Of a DNA stretch of 64,000 nucleotides, positions 46,834-58,052 are shown one piece after another. The DNA is taken from assembly GCF_003610535.1 (NCBI RefSeq), contig NZ_RAPN01000006.1, forward strand, positions 168,724 through 232,723. The letters are read 5' to 3'. Source of the stretch: Mangrovibacterium diazotrophicum. GTDB lineage: Bacteria > Bacteroidota > Bacteroidia > Bacteroidales > Prolixibacteraceae. The position numbers were made by a program, and so were the translations under genes. The notes under the pieces were generated by a model. The model was given only the letters and a program-made list of their open reading frames with translations. It was not told where the DNA came from and made no database searches. The stretch's first letter is position 1, and each line of letters opens with the position of its first letter.

Positions 46834-48606
46834 ATGAACACAACATACATCAAACATACCGCACTGACAATCCTTCTTGGCCTGAGCGTCGTAATTGCTT
46901 CGGCCCAAAAGGACAGTACCGAATTGCGTAAAGAAGTGGAGGTTGTCAAAGCGTACAAACCAACCATTTCCGACGCCTACAAAATCAACGATATGCCGCA
47001 GATCGCTGCACCGTCGAATGAAAAACCAACTTTCGAGTACCAGATTAAAACGCAGCCGATGATCACCAATTTCAGTGTTGAACCGGTGGAAGCTGCACGC
47101 ATGGTTCCCGAACGCGGCGACAGATTGAACAGTGGTTTGCTGAAACTGGGCGTTGGAAATTACCTTTCGCAATACGGCGAATTCTTTTACAATGCAAAAG
47201 CCAGCCGAACAACCGACTTGGGCGTGCACCTGAAAAGCCACCTCTCGAATGGTAAAATCAAACTCGAGAATGACGACAAGGTAAAAGCACCCGACAATGA
47301 AAACCTGGCTGAGTTTTTCATGAACAACCATCTGAAATCGGGCCTGCTGTCATCAAAAATTTTCTATGAGCGTGAATCTTTCCGTTATTATGGTTATACC
47401 GGCGAGAGTCTTTCGGACGAAGACAAACAACTTTACATGCCAATGTGGGATGAAAAACAAGCTTTCCCCTCTGCCGGTTTCTCGTTGAACTACGCGAAAA
47501 AAGAAGACCCGCGTGCAGCGATGAATTTGCAGACCGGAATAAAATACCAATACTTTGGCACGCAAACCGGGCAAAAAGAACACCTGGTAAAATGGAACGG
47601 CCTCTTCTCTGCCCCGATTGATTTGATGGAAGGCGTGCTGGACGCCGGCGTCACATACAGCACAACCGACAGCGTTTACATGCCCTACACGCAAACGATC
47701 GACAAAAGAAATCAGCTGGTATTGAAAGTGAATCCGGCGGCCGTTTTCGATACGGAGATGCTGAAATTCAAAATTGGGATCAACAGCTACACCGTGTTCG
47801 AAAAAGATGAAGACAACGACTACATGCTGGCTCCAAATACGCGGATCGAATTTATGCCGGTGAAAAATGTCATCACTCTTTACGCCGGTACCGATGGCTA
47901 TTTGAAAGAAAACAACTACTCGGTTATCGCCAAAGAGAATCCTTACGTTCGCCCCGACCAAAATGTGAAAAACACGAAGTACAGTTATATCCTGACAGGA
48001 GGTATCAAGGGCAAGTTTACACCAAATTTCAGCTACGAACTGCAGGCGGACTATGCGAGCATCAAAAACCAGCACTTCTATTATCTGGAAAACAGCATCC
48101 TGAACGAACCGACGGCAACGCTTTACCGCAACAATACCTTCCAAGTAATGTACGACAAAGTGAAGCAGTTCACCTTGGGTGGAGAATTGCAGTACGCCTT
48201 GAATCAGGAAATCGACGTGCGCCTGAATGCGAAATACCATTCGTACAGCCTCGACTCGCTGGCTGAAGCCTTTTTGCAGCCCTCATTTGAATCTTCAGCG
48301 TCACTTTACTTCGATCCGGAAGGACCGCTTCGCTTTACGGCCGACATCAACTTTATTGGCTCGCGAAAAGCGCTGACGCAAACAGTCGAATACGATACCG
48401 ACAACACAACCGTATTGAACACCACTTCGGAGATCACGAGCCTGAAATCAATCATCGAACTGAACATGGGTGTTGAATACCAACTAACCGGAAATATCAG
48501 CCTTTGGGGACGTGCCAACAACATCACATCTCAGCGATATGAATTGTTCCCCGGTTACAGAAGTCAAGGCCTGAATGTGCTCGTTGGAGCCAGTTTAGCC
48601 TTCTGA
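46834..48606 (+). CDS. Outer-membrane beta-barrel protein (partner of the TPR protein)
   Basis: 590 aa from the ATG at 46834; an in-frame TTG at 46807 is unlikely. Signal peptide ends VVIASAQ. A conserved N-terminal stretch KEVEVVKAYKPTISDAYKIN precedes a barrel-like region of alternating amphipathic strands with aromatic girdles, ending in GLNVLVGASLAF, with terminal Phe as in outer-membrane proteins. It resembles TonB-dependent receptor barrels but has no plug. Role unknown; in an operon with the TPR protein. Confidence 0.8.
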   Translation: MNTTYIKHTALTILLGLSVVIASAQKDSTELRKEVEVVKAYKPTISDAYKINDMPQIAAPSNEKPTFEYQIKTQPMITNFSVEPVEAARMVPERGDRLNSGLLKLGVGNYLSQYGEFFYNAKASRTTDLGVHLKSHLSNGKIKLENDDKVKAPDNENLAEFFMNNHLKSGLLSSKIFYERESFRYYGYTGESLSDEDKQLYMPMWDEKQAFPSAGFSLNYAKKEDPRAAMNLQTGIKYQYFGTQTGQKEHLVKWNGLFSAPIDLMEGVLDAGVTYSTTDSVYMPYTQTIDKRNQLVLKVNPAAVFDTEMLKFKIGINSYTVFEKDEDNDYMLAPNTRIEFMPVKNVITLYAGTDGYLKENNYSVIAKENPYVRPDQNVKNTKYSYILTGGIKGKFTPNFSYELQADYASIKNQHFYYLENSILNEPTATLYRNNTFQVMYDKVKQFTLGGELQYALNQEIDVRLNAKYHSYSLDSLAEAFLQPSFESSASLYFDPEGPLRFTADINFIGSRKALTQTVEYDTDNTTVLNTTSEITSLKSIIELNMGVEYQLTGNISLWGRANNITSQRYELFPGYRSQGLNVLVGASLAF

Positions 48607-48950
48607 TTTGACAAAATTTGATGTTATACAAAACCCCGAATTGGCAGCGACATAAATCGAAAATATAAAACACTGAAATACTGTGATTTAATTTTTAATT
48701 TCTTGTTGAAAACTTTCAGTCTTTCGTCTCCAAAAACGGACATTTTAAGCCGTATTTTTGCTATATTTGCGTGTTAATGCGGGAGAAAAACAAACGATTA
48801 AAAATTACAGCAATAAATCACCAAAAATCAGGAATTTCCCCGGTTATAAACAAGCAAACAGCTTTTCACGAAAAGTTGAAATAACAATCCTTTACGACTT
48901 TACTCGAAGAGGATGATTAAAACGTTTTGATAATACCAAACATTTTATAG
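48607..48950 (+). promoter_or_regulatory. gyrB upstream region with candidate -7 boxes
   Basis: A 344-base AT-rich gap with no gene seen. Two overlapping -7 candidates are TATTTTTG (48753-48760) and TATATTTG (48762-48769); the latter gives a leader of ~180 bases. No -33 box stands out. Confidence 0.45.
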
Positions 48951-50921
<1,971 letters not shown>

Positions 50922-50939
50922 TAAAAAGTCATAAGCTGA

Positions 50940-50990
50940 GAGTCATGAGTAACGAGACTAAAATCTCCAGGCTCATGACTCTTTTTTTTT
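50940..50990 (+). terminator. gyrB terminator, built from heptamer-like repeats
   Basis: GAGTCATGAG (50940-50949) pairs with CTCATGACTC (50972-50981), then nine T. The surrounding sequence falls into 7-base steps (AAGCTGA, GAGTCAT, GAGTAAC, GAGACTA). Confidence 0.75.
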
Positions 50991-51028
50991 CTCAGGAATC
51001 ATGTCTCATTACTCAAGACTTTAAAAAG

Positions 51029-51619
51029 ATGAAAATTTGTGTTTTTGCATCCTCCAGTAACGCGCTGGAAAAAATCTACGTGGACGAAGCCATTGAGCTG
51101 GCCCGCCTGATCGGAGATACCAACCAGACGCTCGTCAACGGCGGGGCCAATGTTGGGTTAATGCACAGCATGCTCGAAAAAGCGCAGGAGCACGGCGCGC
51201 ATACCATCGGCATCATTCCCGAAAAACTGAAGGGTCACAACCTGGTTTCGGAGCATGCCCGCGAGTTGTACGTCACCAAAGACATGATGGAACGCAAAGC
51301 ACTGATGCGGGATCTTTCTGACGCTTTCGTGGCGCTTCCCGGAGGATTTGGAACATTGGAAGAAATTCTGGAGGTGATCACACTGAAACAGCTGGACTAC
51401 CACGATAAGGCAATCGTTTTTATGAATACAAATGGTTTTTATGACGACCTGTTCCGCCAGTTCGAACGCTCATTCGACGAGAACTTTGCCAAACCTGCCT
51501 ACCGCGACCTCTACTATAATGCCAACAACAGCTCGGAGGCAATTGAGTACCTGAAAAATTATACGCCCCCTACTCCGGTAAATAAATGGTACAAAGTGCC
51601 CACTAACGGACAAAAATAA
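51029..51619 (+). CDS. LOG family protein (TIGR00730, cytokinin riboside monophosphate phosphoribohydrolase-like)
   Basis: 196 aa from the ATG at 51029; an upstream in-frame ATG at 50945 lies in the gyrB terminator hairpin and is rejected. Rossmann-like fold with VNGGANVGLMHSM and the hallmark LPGGFGTLEEI. Members hydrolyse nucleoside 5'-monophosphates to base and ribose phosphate. Often mislabelled lysine decarboxylase. Confidence 0.92.
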   Translation: MKICVFASSSNALEKIYVDEAIELARLIGDTNQTLVNGGANVGLMHSMLEKAQEHGAHTIGIIPEKLKGHNLVSEHARELYVTKDMMERKALMRDLSDAFVALPGGFGTLEEILEVITLKQLDYHDKAIVFMNTNGFYDDLFRQFERSFDENFAKPAYRDLYYNANNSSEAIEYLKNYTPPTPVNKWYKVPTNGQK

Positions 51620-51674
51620 ACTGCCCGCAACTACTCCGGGATTTCGGTGCTGCCTGCAAATGACCTCTGTTGAC

Positions 51675-52952
51675 TTATTCGCAATTTAAGCGGATCGCTT
51701 CTTCAATGGCTTTGGAGCATACCGGGCAAAATCCGGCAGCCTCGTTGGTCTTCATGCGGCAATCGATCATCGGACTGTAAATTCCTTTGGCCGTGTAACC
51801 GCCACCTTCAAATACACCAATCACTTTGCTATACTTTGCTGTTCTTGGCGTAGGCTGAGGAGTTCCCGGCTCAATCATCGATTTCCATTTTCGATCGAAA
51901 TCGACCAAGGTTGTAATGTTCGGCTCCCAAGGTTCAACCTTCAAATTGTAAAATTCCTCATAAGATACATCCGACGAATAATACTCGTCGGCCAGACCGG
52001 CGAAACCGTGTCCAAACTCATGCACAAATACCTGCGGGGAACGCTCATTGTCGACACTTGTCAGGTTCAGGTAATTGTAGAAGCCTCCTCCACCGTATGT
52101 AGCCGAGTTCACCAGCACATAAACCTGGTCGTAAACAGCTGCTGCAGCAGCATCATGCACCGACTTCAAGTCACGGGTAGTCAAATACCGGGGAGAATCG
52201 AAAGTGTAAAAAGTGGAATTGAAAGCGGTATTCTTGTAGACTTTGTCGCCAGGAATATCAGTCCCTGACTCTGCCGACGGCACCATCACCGCATATAAAT
52301 TGAAATCCGTTTTGTGCTTATCATAGGGCGACATCGCAAACATGTAATCTATCAGTCGTTTGATGTCGGCTTCAAACTTGCCCATTTCATCAGCCGTATA
52401 TCCTTCTGGCAGAAAAACCAGGTCAACTTTATTTTGGTGCTTGCCGTTTTCCATGATGGTTTTCACCGGGTAATCCGGCTTCGCTTCGTCCACGATAAAA
52501 TAATCCCGGGGATCAATCGGTAGGTTGATGAGCTCCTCGTAACCGCCATCCCAGTTCCGCATTTCTATTTTGAAATTCACATCCCGCTTCGGAAAAGGCA
52601 GCAATAGCACATGGTAATAGCTTCGGCTGATTTCCTCCGCTTCCGCTGTTGTTTGCCATTCCTGGAAAAGAGAACCGAAGCCATTGGAATAAATCACCTC
52701 TCGGGATTCGGCATCAGTTAAACTGCAACGGAAATTGCCATAATTGCGCTCATCAACCAAATGCGTGCGACTTCCGGCCCAAGATCCTTGTTTCTTCAAT
52801 TGTTCCAGAAAAAGCTCGGTGCTTTTACTATCTCCCGCAAGGGTAAAATCAACCCGCAAGGTTTTGGGTTCGAAATATTTTTCAAAGGTTTTCTGCGTGT
52901 AACCACTAACCGACAGTAAAAGAATGATGAATATAAAAAGAGACCGCTTCAT
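51675..52952 (-). CDS. Secreted M64 (IgA peptidase) family metallopeptidase
   Basis: 425 aa. Signal peptide ends SGYTQ. Zinc motif HEFGHGFAGLAD (H311, E312, H315, D322). An N-terminal M64 beta domain lies before it (~20-160), and Cys pairs near the C-terminus (CRMKTNEAAGFCPVC) are typical of M64 proteins. The archetype cleaves human IgA, but most family members are uncharacterised secreted proteases. Divergent from the MscS gene. Confidence 0.9.
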   Translation of the reverse strand: MKRSLFIFIILLLSVSGYTQKTFEKYFEPKTLRVDFTLAGDSKSTELFLEQLKKQGSWAGSRTHLVDERNYGNFRCSLTDAESREVIYSNGFGSLFQEWQTTAEAEEISRSYYHVLLLPFPKRDVNFKIEMRNWDGGYEELINLPIDPRDYFIVDEAKPDYPVKTIMENGKHQNKVDLVFLPEGYTADEMGKFEADIKRLIDYMFAMSPYDKHKTDFNLYAVMVPSAESGTDIPGDKVYKNTAFNSTFYTFDSPRYLTTRDLKSVHDAAAAAVYDQVYVLVNSATYGGGGFYNYLNLTSVDNERSPQVFVHEFGHGFAGLADEYYSSDVSYEEFYNLKVEPWEPNITTLVDFDRKWKSMIEPGTPQPTPRTAKYSKVIGVFEGGGYTAKGIYSPMIDCRMKTNEAAGFCPVCSKAIEEAIRLNCE

Positions 52953-53024
52953 AATTTGGGCAAATTGCTATTTTTAGACCCTCAAATTACAGATAAAAAT
53001 CCGACTTCAGAAAAAACATAAATC

Positions 53025-54311
53025 ATGAAACAGTTTAACATTTGGCTTTTTGACTTTTTTAAAGAACTGAATATCCTCGACCACTGGGCAATGACCTTTT
53101 CAATCACCATCAGTGTCATTGTGCTAATTCTAGCAGCGGTTGCCGCGCAACTGCTCACCCGCCTGATCCTGGTTTCGCTGATCCACAAACTGTTTCAAAA
53201 AACCAAAACTGACTGGGACGACTTCCTGATTGATCGAAAAGTATTCAGCGCGCTCGCTCACATTCCGTCTGCATTTATTATTTACGCCGTTTACAGCTTC
53301 TCGGGTGTCGAAATCGTCTCAACGATCCTCTCGGTTATTGCGCGGGTATACTTCGTGTTCATCTTTGCGATGACTGCTGTGCGCACTGCAAACGCGGTCA
53401 ACGACATGTACCAAACAACGCCTTACGCCGCAACCCGGCCGATAAAAGGATACATTCAGCTCGTCCAAATCCTGATCATTTTTGTTTCGCTGATTTTTGC
53501 GATCGCCATCCTGATTGGCAAATCACCTTTGGGTATTTTCGCAGGACTGGGTGCCATGGCTGCCGTTTTGTTGTTGATCTTCAAAGATTCAATTCTCGGG
53601 TTCGTTGCCAGTATCCAGCTGTCGGCCAATAAAATGCTGAAACCAGGTGACTGGATTGAAATGCCCAGCCACAAAGCTGATGGTACCGTAATCGACATCT
53701 CACTGACCACCGTAAAAGTCCAAAACTGGGATAAAACGATCACCACCATTCCAACGTACGCATTGGTATCTGAGTCATTCAACAACTGGGCAGGAATGGA
53801 AGAATCCGGTGGCCGCCGGATCAAACGTTCCATCAATATCGACATGAAAAGTGTGCGTTTTGCAGATCCAAAACTTTTGGAGAAGCTGAGTCACTTTTAC
53901 CTTCTGAAAGACTATATCACCAACAAACAGCAAGAAATAAAGTCATTCAACGAAAAACTGAACGTGCAGGACGGAGATGTTTATAATGGTCGGCGCCAAA
54001 CCAACCTCGGGATTTTCAGACACTACCTGGAAGCCTACCTACGTCAAAATCCGAATATTCACGAAGAAATGACTTTCCTGGTGCGCCATCTGCAACCCAC
54101 GGAATTAGGGCTTCCCATCGAAATTTACGTGTTCAGCAAGGACCAGCGCTGGGCAAATTACGAGGGCATCCAAGCCGATATTTTCGATCATGTTCTGGCT
54201 ATTTTGCCCGAGTTTGACCTTCGTGTTTACCAAAACCCAAGTGGCCATGATGTCAACGAATTGGGCCGAAATTTGGCGAACCTGCAGAAGAGAACAGTTG
54301 TCAATAATTAA
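53025..54311 (+). CDS. MscS family mechanosensitive channel (YbdG/MscM-like)
   Basis: 428 aa. Four to five N-terminal membrane helices. The pore helix region is GIFAGLGAMAAVLLLIFKDSILGFVASIQL, followed by the beta domain MLKPGDWIEMPSHKADGTVIDISLTTVKVQNWDKTITTIPTYALVS. Length and the large cytosolic domain fit the YbdG subgroup of miniconductance channels involved in osmotic adaptation. Confidence 0.92.
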   Translation: MKQFNIWLFDFFKELNILDHWAMTFSITISVIVLILAAVAAQLLTRLILVSLIHKLFQKTKTDWDDFLIDRKVFSALAHIPSAFIIYAVYSFSGVEIVSTILSVIARVYFVFIFAMTAVRTANAVNDMYQTTPYAATRPIKGYIQLVQILIIFVSLIFAIAILIGKSPLGIFAGLGAMAAVLLLIFKDSILGFVASIQLSANKMLKPGDWIEMPSHKADGTVIDISLTTVKVQNWDKTITTIPTYALVSESFNNWAGMEESGGRRIKRSINIDMKSVRFADPKLLEKLSHFYLLKDYITNKQQEIKSFNEKLNVQDGDVYNGRRQTNLGIFRHYLEAYLRQNPNIHEEMTFLVRHLQPTELGLPIEIYVFSKDQRWANYEGIQADIFDHVLAILPEFDLRVYQNPSGHDVNELGRNLANLQKRTVVNN

Positions 54312-54509
54312 ATTTATTTGGCGCGGTTATTGTCATTCGGAATTTGATAAAAATATCATACATTTGCAGCCGCAAAAAATGAAAGCGAGTTTTCATTTTT
54401 TCATTTATTAAACACAATAGGTTACAATTATTGAAAAATTTGAATCGAATATTTAGCATTTATCGTATTTTTATACTTCCAAATTTCAATCTCACATTAA
54501 AATTACACA

Positions 54510-54989
54510 ATGAACCAAGATCATATTGAACCGCTACCACAGATTGATGAGCTGGACGAGAAAATCCTCAAACTTATAACAAAGAACGCCCGTATTCCAT
54601 TCCTTGAAGTAGCTCGGGAATGCGGCGTATCAGGTGCAGCCATTCATCAGCGCGTGCAGCGTCTTTTAAATTTGGGTGTTGTTTCGGGAAGTGAGTTCAT
54701 CGTTAACCCGGCTAAGTTGGGTTACAACACTTGTGCTTATATGGGAGTTTATCTTGAAAAAGCCAAATACCACTCACAAGTGGCCAAAGCTTTGCGCGAG
54801 ATCCCGGAGGTTGTTGAATGTCATTACACAACTGGGCAGTATGCCATTTTTGTGAAGATTCAAACCAAAACCAACAAGCACTTAAAGAAGCTTATCGACG
54901 AAGCATTCCAGGAAATTGAAGGAATTGCCCGTACAGAAACATTCATTTCGTTGGAAATGGATTTCAAGCGGCAAGTTGCGATCAAGTAA
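54510..54989 (+). CDS. Lrp/AsnC family transcriptional regulator (copy 1)
   Basis: 159 aa. Winged helix-turn-helix ~12-62 (LDEKILKLITKNARIPFLEVARECGVSGAAIHQRVQRL) and RAM effector domain ~75-150 (GVYLEKAKYHSQVAKALREIPEVVECHYTTGQYAIFVK). A paralogue (56798-57265) sits on the other side of amtB with near-identical layout. Likely amino-acid- or nitrogen-responsive. Confidence 0.94.
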   Translation: MNQDHIEPLPQIDELDEKILKLITKNARIPFLEVARECGVSGAAIHQRVQRLLNLGVVSGSEFIVNPAKLGYNTCAYMGVYLEKAKYHSQVAKALREIPEVVECHYTTGQYAIFVKIQTKTNKHLKKLIDEAFQEIEGIARTETFISLEMDFKRQVAIK

Positions 54990-55007
54990 CGAATCCAAAG
55001 AATATTA

Positions 55008-55040
55008 AAAAAACCGTTCAATTTCCTGAACGGTTTTTTT
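55008..55040. terminator. Terminator of Lrp copy 1
   Basis: AAACCGTTCA (55011-55020), loop ATTTCC, TGAACGGTTT (55027-55036) with A-run before and T-run after; able to work both ways. Confidence 0.85.
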
Positions 55041-55060
55041 GTTGCCCGAAATTCAGGGCA

Positions 55061-55092
55061 TAAAAAAACTCCCCGGAGACAAGGGGAGTTTC
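55061..55092 (-). terminator. amtB terminator
   Basis: AAACTCCCC (55066-55074) pairs with GGGGAGTTT (55083-55091); on the minus strand it is followed by a T-run. Confidence 0.8.
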
Positions 55093-55114
55093 GAGCATAT
55101 AAAAGAGCGACTCG

Positions 55115-56458
55115 TTAAAGCTTACTATCGCTTTTATATTCAAAATCGTACGATTCGTTGTGCTGGCTGATATCCAAACCAATCTTCTCTGACTGAGCAG
55201 AAACGCGCAACGAAACAATCATGTCGGTAATCTTGTACATCAGCATCGATCCACCGAAGGTGAATATACCAACAATTACCAAAGCCGCCAAGTGGAAAAG
55301 GAATGTTGTAGGATCACCATGGATCAAACCGACTTCCTGTGCAAACACGGCAGTCAGCAACATACCAACAATACCGCCCATACCGTGTGCCGGGAAAACA
55401 TCCAGCGTATCGTCCAGGCGGGTTTTCGAACGCAGCTCGATAGCGATGTTACTCACGATTGCAGCAGCAACCCCGATAAACAAGCTCGAACCAACATTCA
55501 CGAAACCGGCGGCAGGCGTAATGGCAACCAAACCTACAACCAAACCAATGGCAGCACCCATACCCGAAGGTTTTTTACCTTTTGCCATGTCGTAGAACAA
55601 ATAAGCCAGCATAGCTGCAGCAGAAGCCGTGTTCGTGTTCATCAGCGCTAAAGCTGCTGTTGAGTTGGCTCCTAAAGCCGATCCGGCGTTGAAGCCAAAC
55701 CACCCGAACCAAAGCATACCTGCTCCAAGTAGAACAAAAGGAATGTTGGCTGGTTTCATCTCTTTGCCAAAATCCTTGCGTTTACCAAGAAAAATAGCTC
55801 CGGCAAGCGCCGCAAAACCAGCAGACATGTGTACAACGGTACCCCCTGCAAAATCGAGAACTCCCCAGTTACGAAGGAATCCATTCGGATGCCAGGTCCA
55901 GTGACACAAAGGTGCATATATAAATAAAGTGAATAAAACCATGAATAACATGTACGCACGGAAGCGTACCCGTCCGGCGAAAGATCCGGTAATCAAGGCA
56001 GGTGTGATGATGGCAAATTTCAACTGAAACATCGCGAACAAAGCCAACGGAATGGTCGGGCTTAAATTCGGATCAGTTGCGCCGCACACATTTCGGAAAA
56101 GGAAAAAGGTTCCGGGATTACCGAAAAGGCCATATCCTTCGGGTCCGATGCTGTCGCCGAACGCCAGACTGAAACCAACCAAAACCCACACAACACTAAC
56201 AACGCCCATGGCGATGAAGCTTTGCAGCATGGTTGATAAAATATTTTTGGGATTTACCATACCTCCGTAGAAGAAGGCCAAACCGGGAGTCATTAATAGT
56301 ACCAAAGCAGTAGCAGTCAACATCCAGGCTACATCTCCGGTTACAATGTTTGGATCATCAAGCCCACCGAAGCCGCTGGGCACAAATACGCCTGCAATAC
56401 TGACAACAATCAATACCAATAGAATGAGAAGCCAACTCAGCTTACCATTTTTCATCAT
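55115..56458 (-). CDS. amtB: Ammonium transporter
   Basis: 447 aa with eleven to twelve membrane helices. First helix from ~9-27, then the Amt start VAWMLTATALVLLMTPGLAFFYGGMV. The pore histidines are in GGTVVHMSAGFAAL and FPAHGMGGIVGML. Imports ammonium. No glnK is adjacent, unlike most bacteria; instead two Lrp/AsnC genes flank it. Carries its own promoter and terminator. Confidence 0.95.
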   Translation of the reverse strand: MMKNGKLSWLLILLVLIVVSIAGVFVPSGFGGLDDPNIVTGDVAWMLTATALVLLMTPGLAFFYGGMVNPKNILSTMLQSFIAMGVVSVVWVLVGFSLAFGDSIGPEGYGLFGNPGTFFLFRNVCGATDPNLSPTIPLALFAMFQLKFAIITPALITGSFAGRVRFRAYMLFMVLFTLFIYAPLCHWTWHPNGFLRNWGVLDFAGGTVVHMSAGFAALAGAIFLGKRKDFGKEMKPANIPFVLLGAGMLWFGWFGFNAGSALGANSTAALALMNTNTASAAAMLAYLFYDMAKGKKPSGMGAAIGLVVGLVAITPAAGFVNVGSSLFIGVAAAIVSNIAIELRSKTRLDDTLDVFPAHGMGGIVGMLLTAVFAQEVGLIHGDPTTFLFHLAALVIVGIFTFGGSMLMYKITDMIVSLRVSAQSEKIGLDISQHNESYDFEYKSDSKL

Positions 56459-56546
56459 AATGTCAATTAGTTAAGAATCCTACAATTTTAGCGAGAAGTC
56501 AAATTCAATATCTTCAGCCTATATCAATTTGACACATTTACGATTG

Positions 56547-56576
56547 CAAAAATAGCAATTTAAAACTAACCTCAAA
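56547..56576 (-). promoter_or_regulatory. amtB promoter
   Basis: On the minus strand TTTG (56573-56576) and TATTTTTG (56547-56554) are 18 bases apart, a good Bacteroidota promoter. It lies in the 339-base gap (56459-56797) that also must hold the divergent promoter of Lrp copy 2. The rest of that gap is AT-rich without a gene. Confidence 0.6.
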
Positions 56577-56797
56577 ATTTAAACTACTAATTGAAAGAAT
56601 AAATTCTGATTTTTGTCATATTCTTTCATGATACGGGTACAACTCACTCTCGCAACATACTAATAACAAAATGCTTACATCAAGATTATCGCTGTGTTAA
56701 CTCCAATCAAAATGAAAGAATATATGTATAAATAATTTCTATTTGCTAAATATTGCTTATTTTTACCCCATTAAATCAAACTTGATTTTTCGACATT

Positions 56798-57265
56798 ATG
56801 ACATTACGAAACAATCTGGATCAGATAGACTTACACATTCTTGACATTATTACCAAGAATGCCCGTATTCCGTTTAAAGATGTAGCGGCTGAAGTTGGCG
56901 TATCACGCGCAGCTGTTCACCAACGCGTTAATCGCATGATCGAAATGAGCGTAATTACAGGCTCTGGCTATCAAATCGATCCTAAAAAGGTGGATTATAA
57001 AACATGTACCTACGTGGGTGTATTCCTTGAAAAAGGTGGCTTTTACGAAGACGTAGCATCCATGCTGCAGTCGATTCCCGAAATCGTGGAATGCCACTAC
57101 ACCACTGGTGCATACGCCATTTTTGTGAAAGTGTATGCTCGCGATAACGAGCACCTTAAAGAAATATTGAGCGACAAAGTTCAAAAGATTTCGGGCGTTT
57201 CAAGTACCGAAACCTTTATCTCGCTCGAAGAAACGTTCAAACGTCAGGTGCCGATTAGCTACTAG
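56798..57265 (+). CDS. Lrp/AsnC family transcriptional regulator (copy 2)
   Basis: 155 aa. Same layout as copy 1: helix-turn-helix (LHILDIITKNARIPFKDVAAEVGVSRAAVHQRVNRMI) and RAM domain (GVFLEKGGFYEDVASMLQSIPEIVECHYTTGAYAIFVK). Divergent from amtB across a shared 339-base region, so a natural candidate for controlling it. The 3' end overlaps convergent rlmB by 11 bases. Confidence 0.94.
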   Translation: MTLRNNLDQIDLHILDIITKNARIPFKDVAAEVGVSRAAVHQRVNRMIEMSVITGSGYQIDPKKVDYKTCTYVGVFLEKGGFYEDVASMLQSIPEIVECHYTTGAYAIFVKVYARDNEHLKEILSDKVQKISGVSSTETFISLEETFKRQVPISY

Positions 57266-58028
57266 CCTCGGCTCGCTGCCGGACAACTTCATAAACCAGT
57301 AGTCCGGCAGCCACTGATACGTTTAACGATTGAATCTTGCCCAAAATCGGTATTTGAACCCGATCATCCGCCAGGTCCAGAATCTGGCGATCAATTCCAA
57401 ACTCTTCCGATCCCATTACAATTGCTACCGGTCCGCTGTAATCGGTTTTGATGTAATTTTCCGACGACTTTTCAGTTGCCGCGATAATCTTCAAGCCTGA
57501 TTGTTGCAGGTAAAGAACCGATTTTTTCAGGTCTTTTGTACGGCAAACCGGCACCAGGTGCAAAGCTCCTGCCGAGGTTTTCACTGCATCGGCATTGATG
57601 CGCGCGGCACCTTTATCCGGAACCAAAACAGCATCCACACCGGCACACTCTGCCGTACGAACAATCGCACCAAAGTTGCGCACATCCGTTACCTGGTCAA
57701 GCACCAGGATCACCGGGTTTTTACCTTCTTCAAACAAAGTAGGCAGGTAATTTTCAATATCATAAAAAGTGACGGGAGACACAAAAGCAATCACCCCCTG
57801 GTGGTTTTTTCGGGTAATGCGGTTCAGTTTTTCAACCGGCACATACTGAAAAGGAATTTCATGCTGGCGAATCAGATCGAACGCCTCTTTGAAAAGGTCT
57901 CCCCGCTCCCCTTTTTGCAATAATACCTTGTCAATTTCTTTACCCGAATTGATGGCTTCGATTATGGCACGGATACCGAAAATCATATCGTCCGACTTTT
58001 GCTTTGGTGCTCTGTCTCTGTTATACAT
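57255..58028 (-). CDS. rlmB: 23S rRNA (guanosine-2'-O-)-methyltransferase RlmB (TrmH/SpoU family)
   Basis: 257 aa. N-terminal substrate-binding domain (FGIRAIIEAINSGKEIDKVLLQKG) and C-terminal SpoU knot with motif 1 LDQVTDVRNFGAIVRTAECAGVDAVL, motif 2 AIVMGSEEFGI and motif 3 IPILGKIQSLNVSVAAGLLVYEVVRQR. Methylates G2251 in the ribosomal P site. Preceded by a heptamer repeat region. Confidence 0.93.
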   Translation of the reverse strand: MYNRDRAPKQKSDDMIFGIRAIIEAINSGKEIDKVLLQKGERGDLFKEAFDLIRQHEIPFQYVPVEKLNRITRKNHQGVIAFVSPVTFYDIENYLPTLFEEGKNPVILVLDQVTDVRNFGAIVRTAECAGVDAVLVPDKGAARINADAVKTSAGALHLVPVCRTKDLKKSVLYLQQSGLKIIAATEKSSENYIKTDYSGPVAIVMGSEEFGIDRQILDLADDRVQIPILGKIQSLNVSVAAGLLVYEVVRQRAEASS

Positions 58029-58052
58029 TTTGTGCGAGTTATGATGTTCTGA

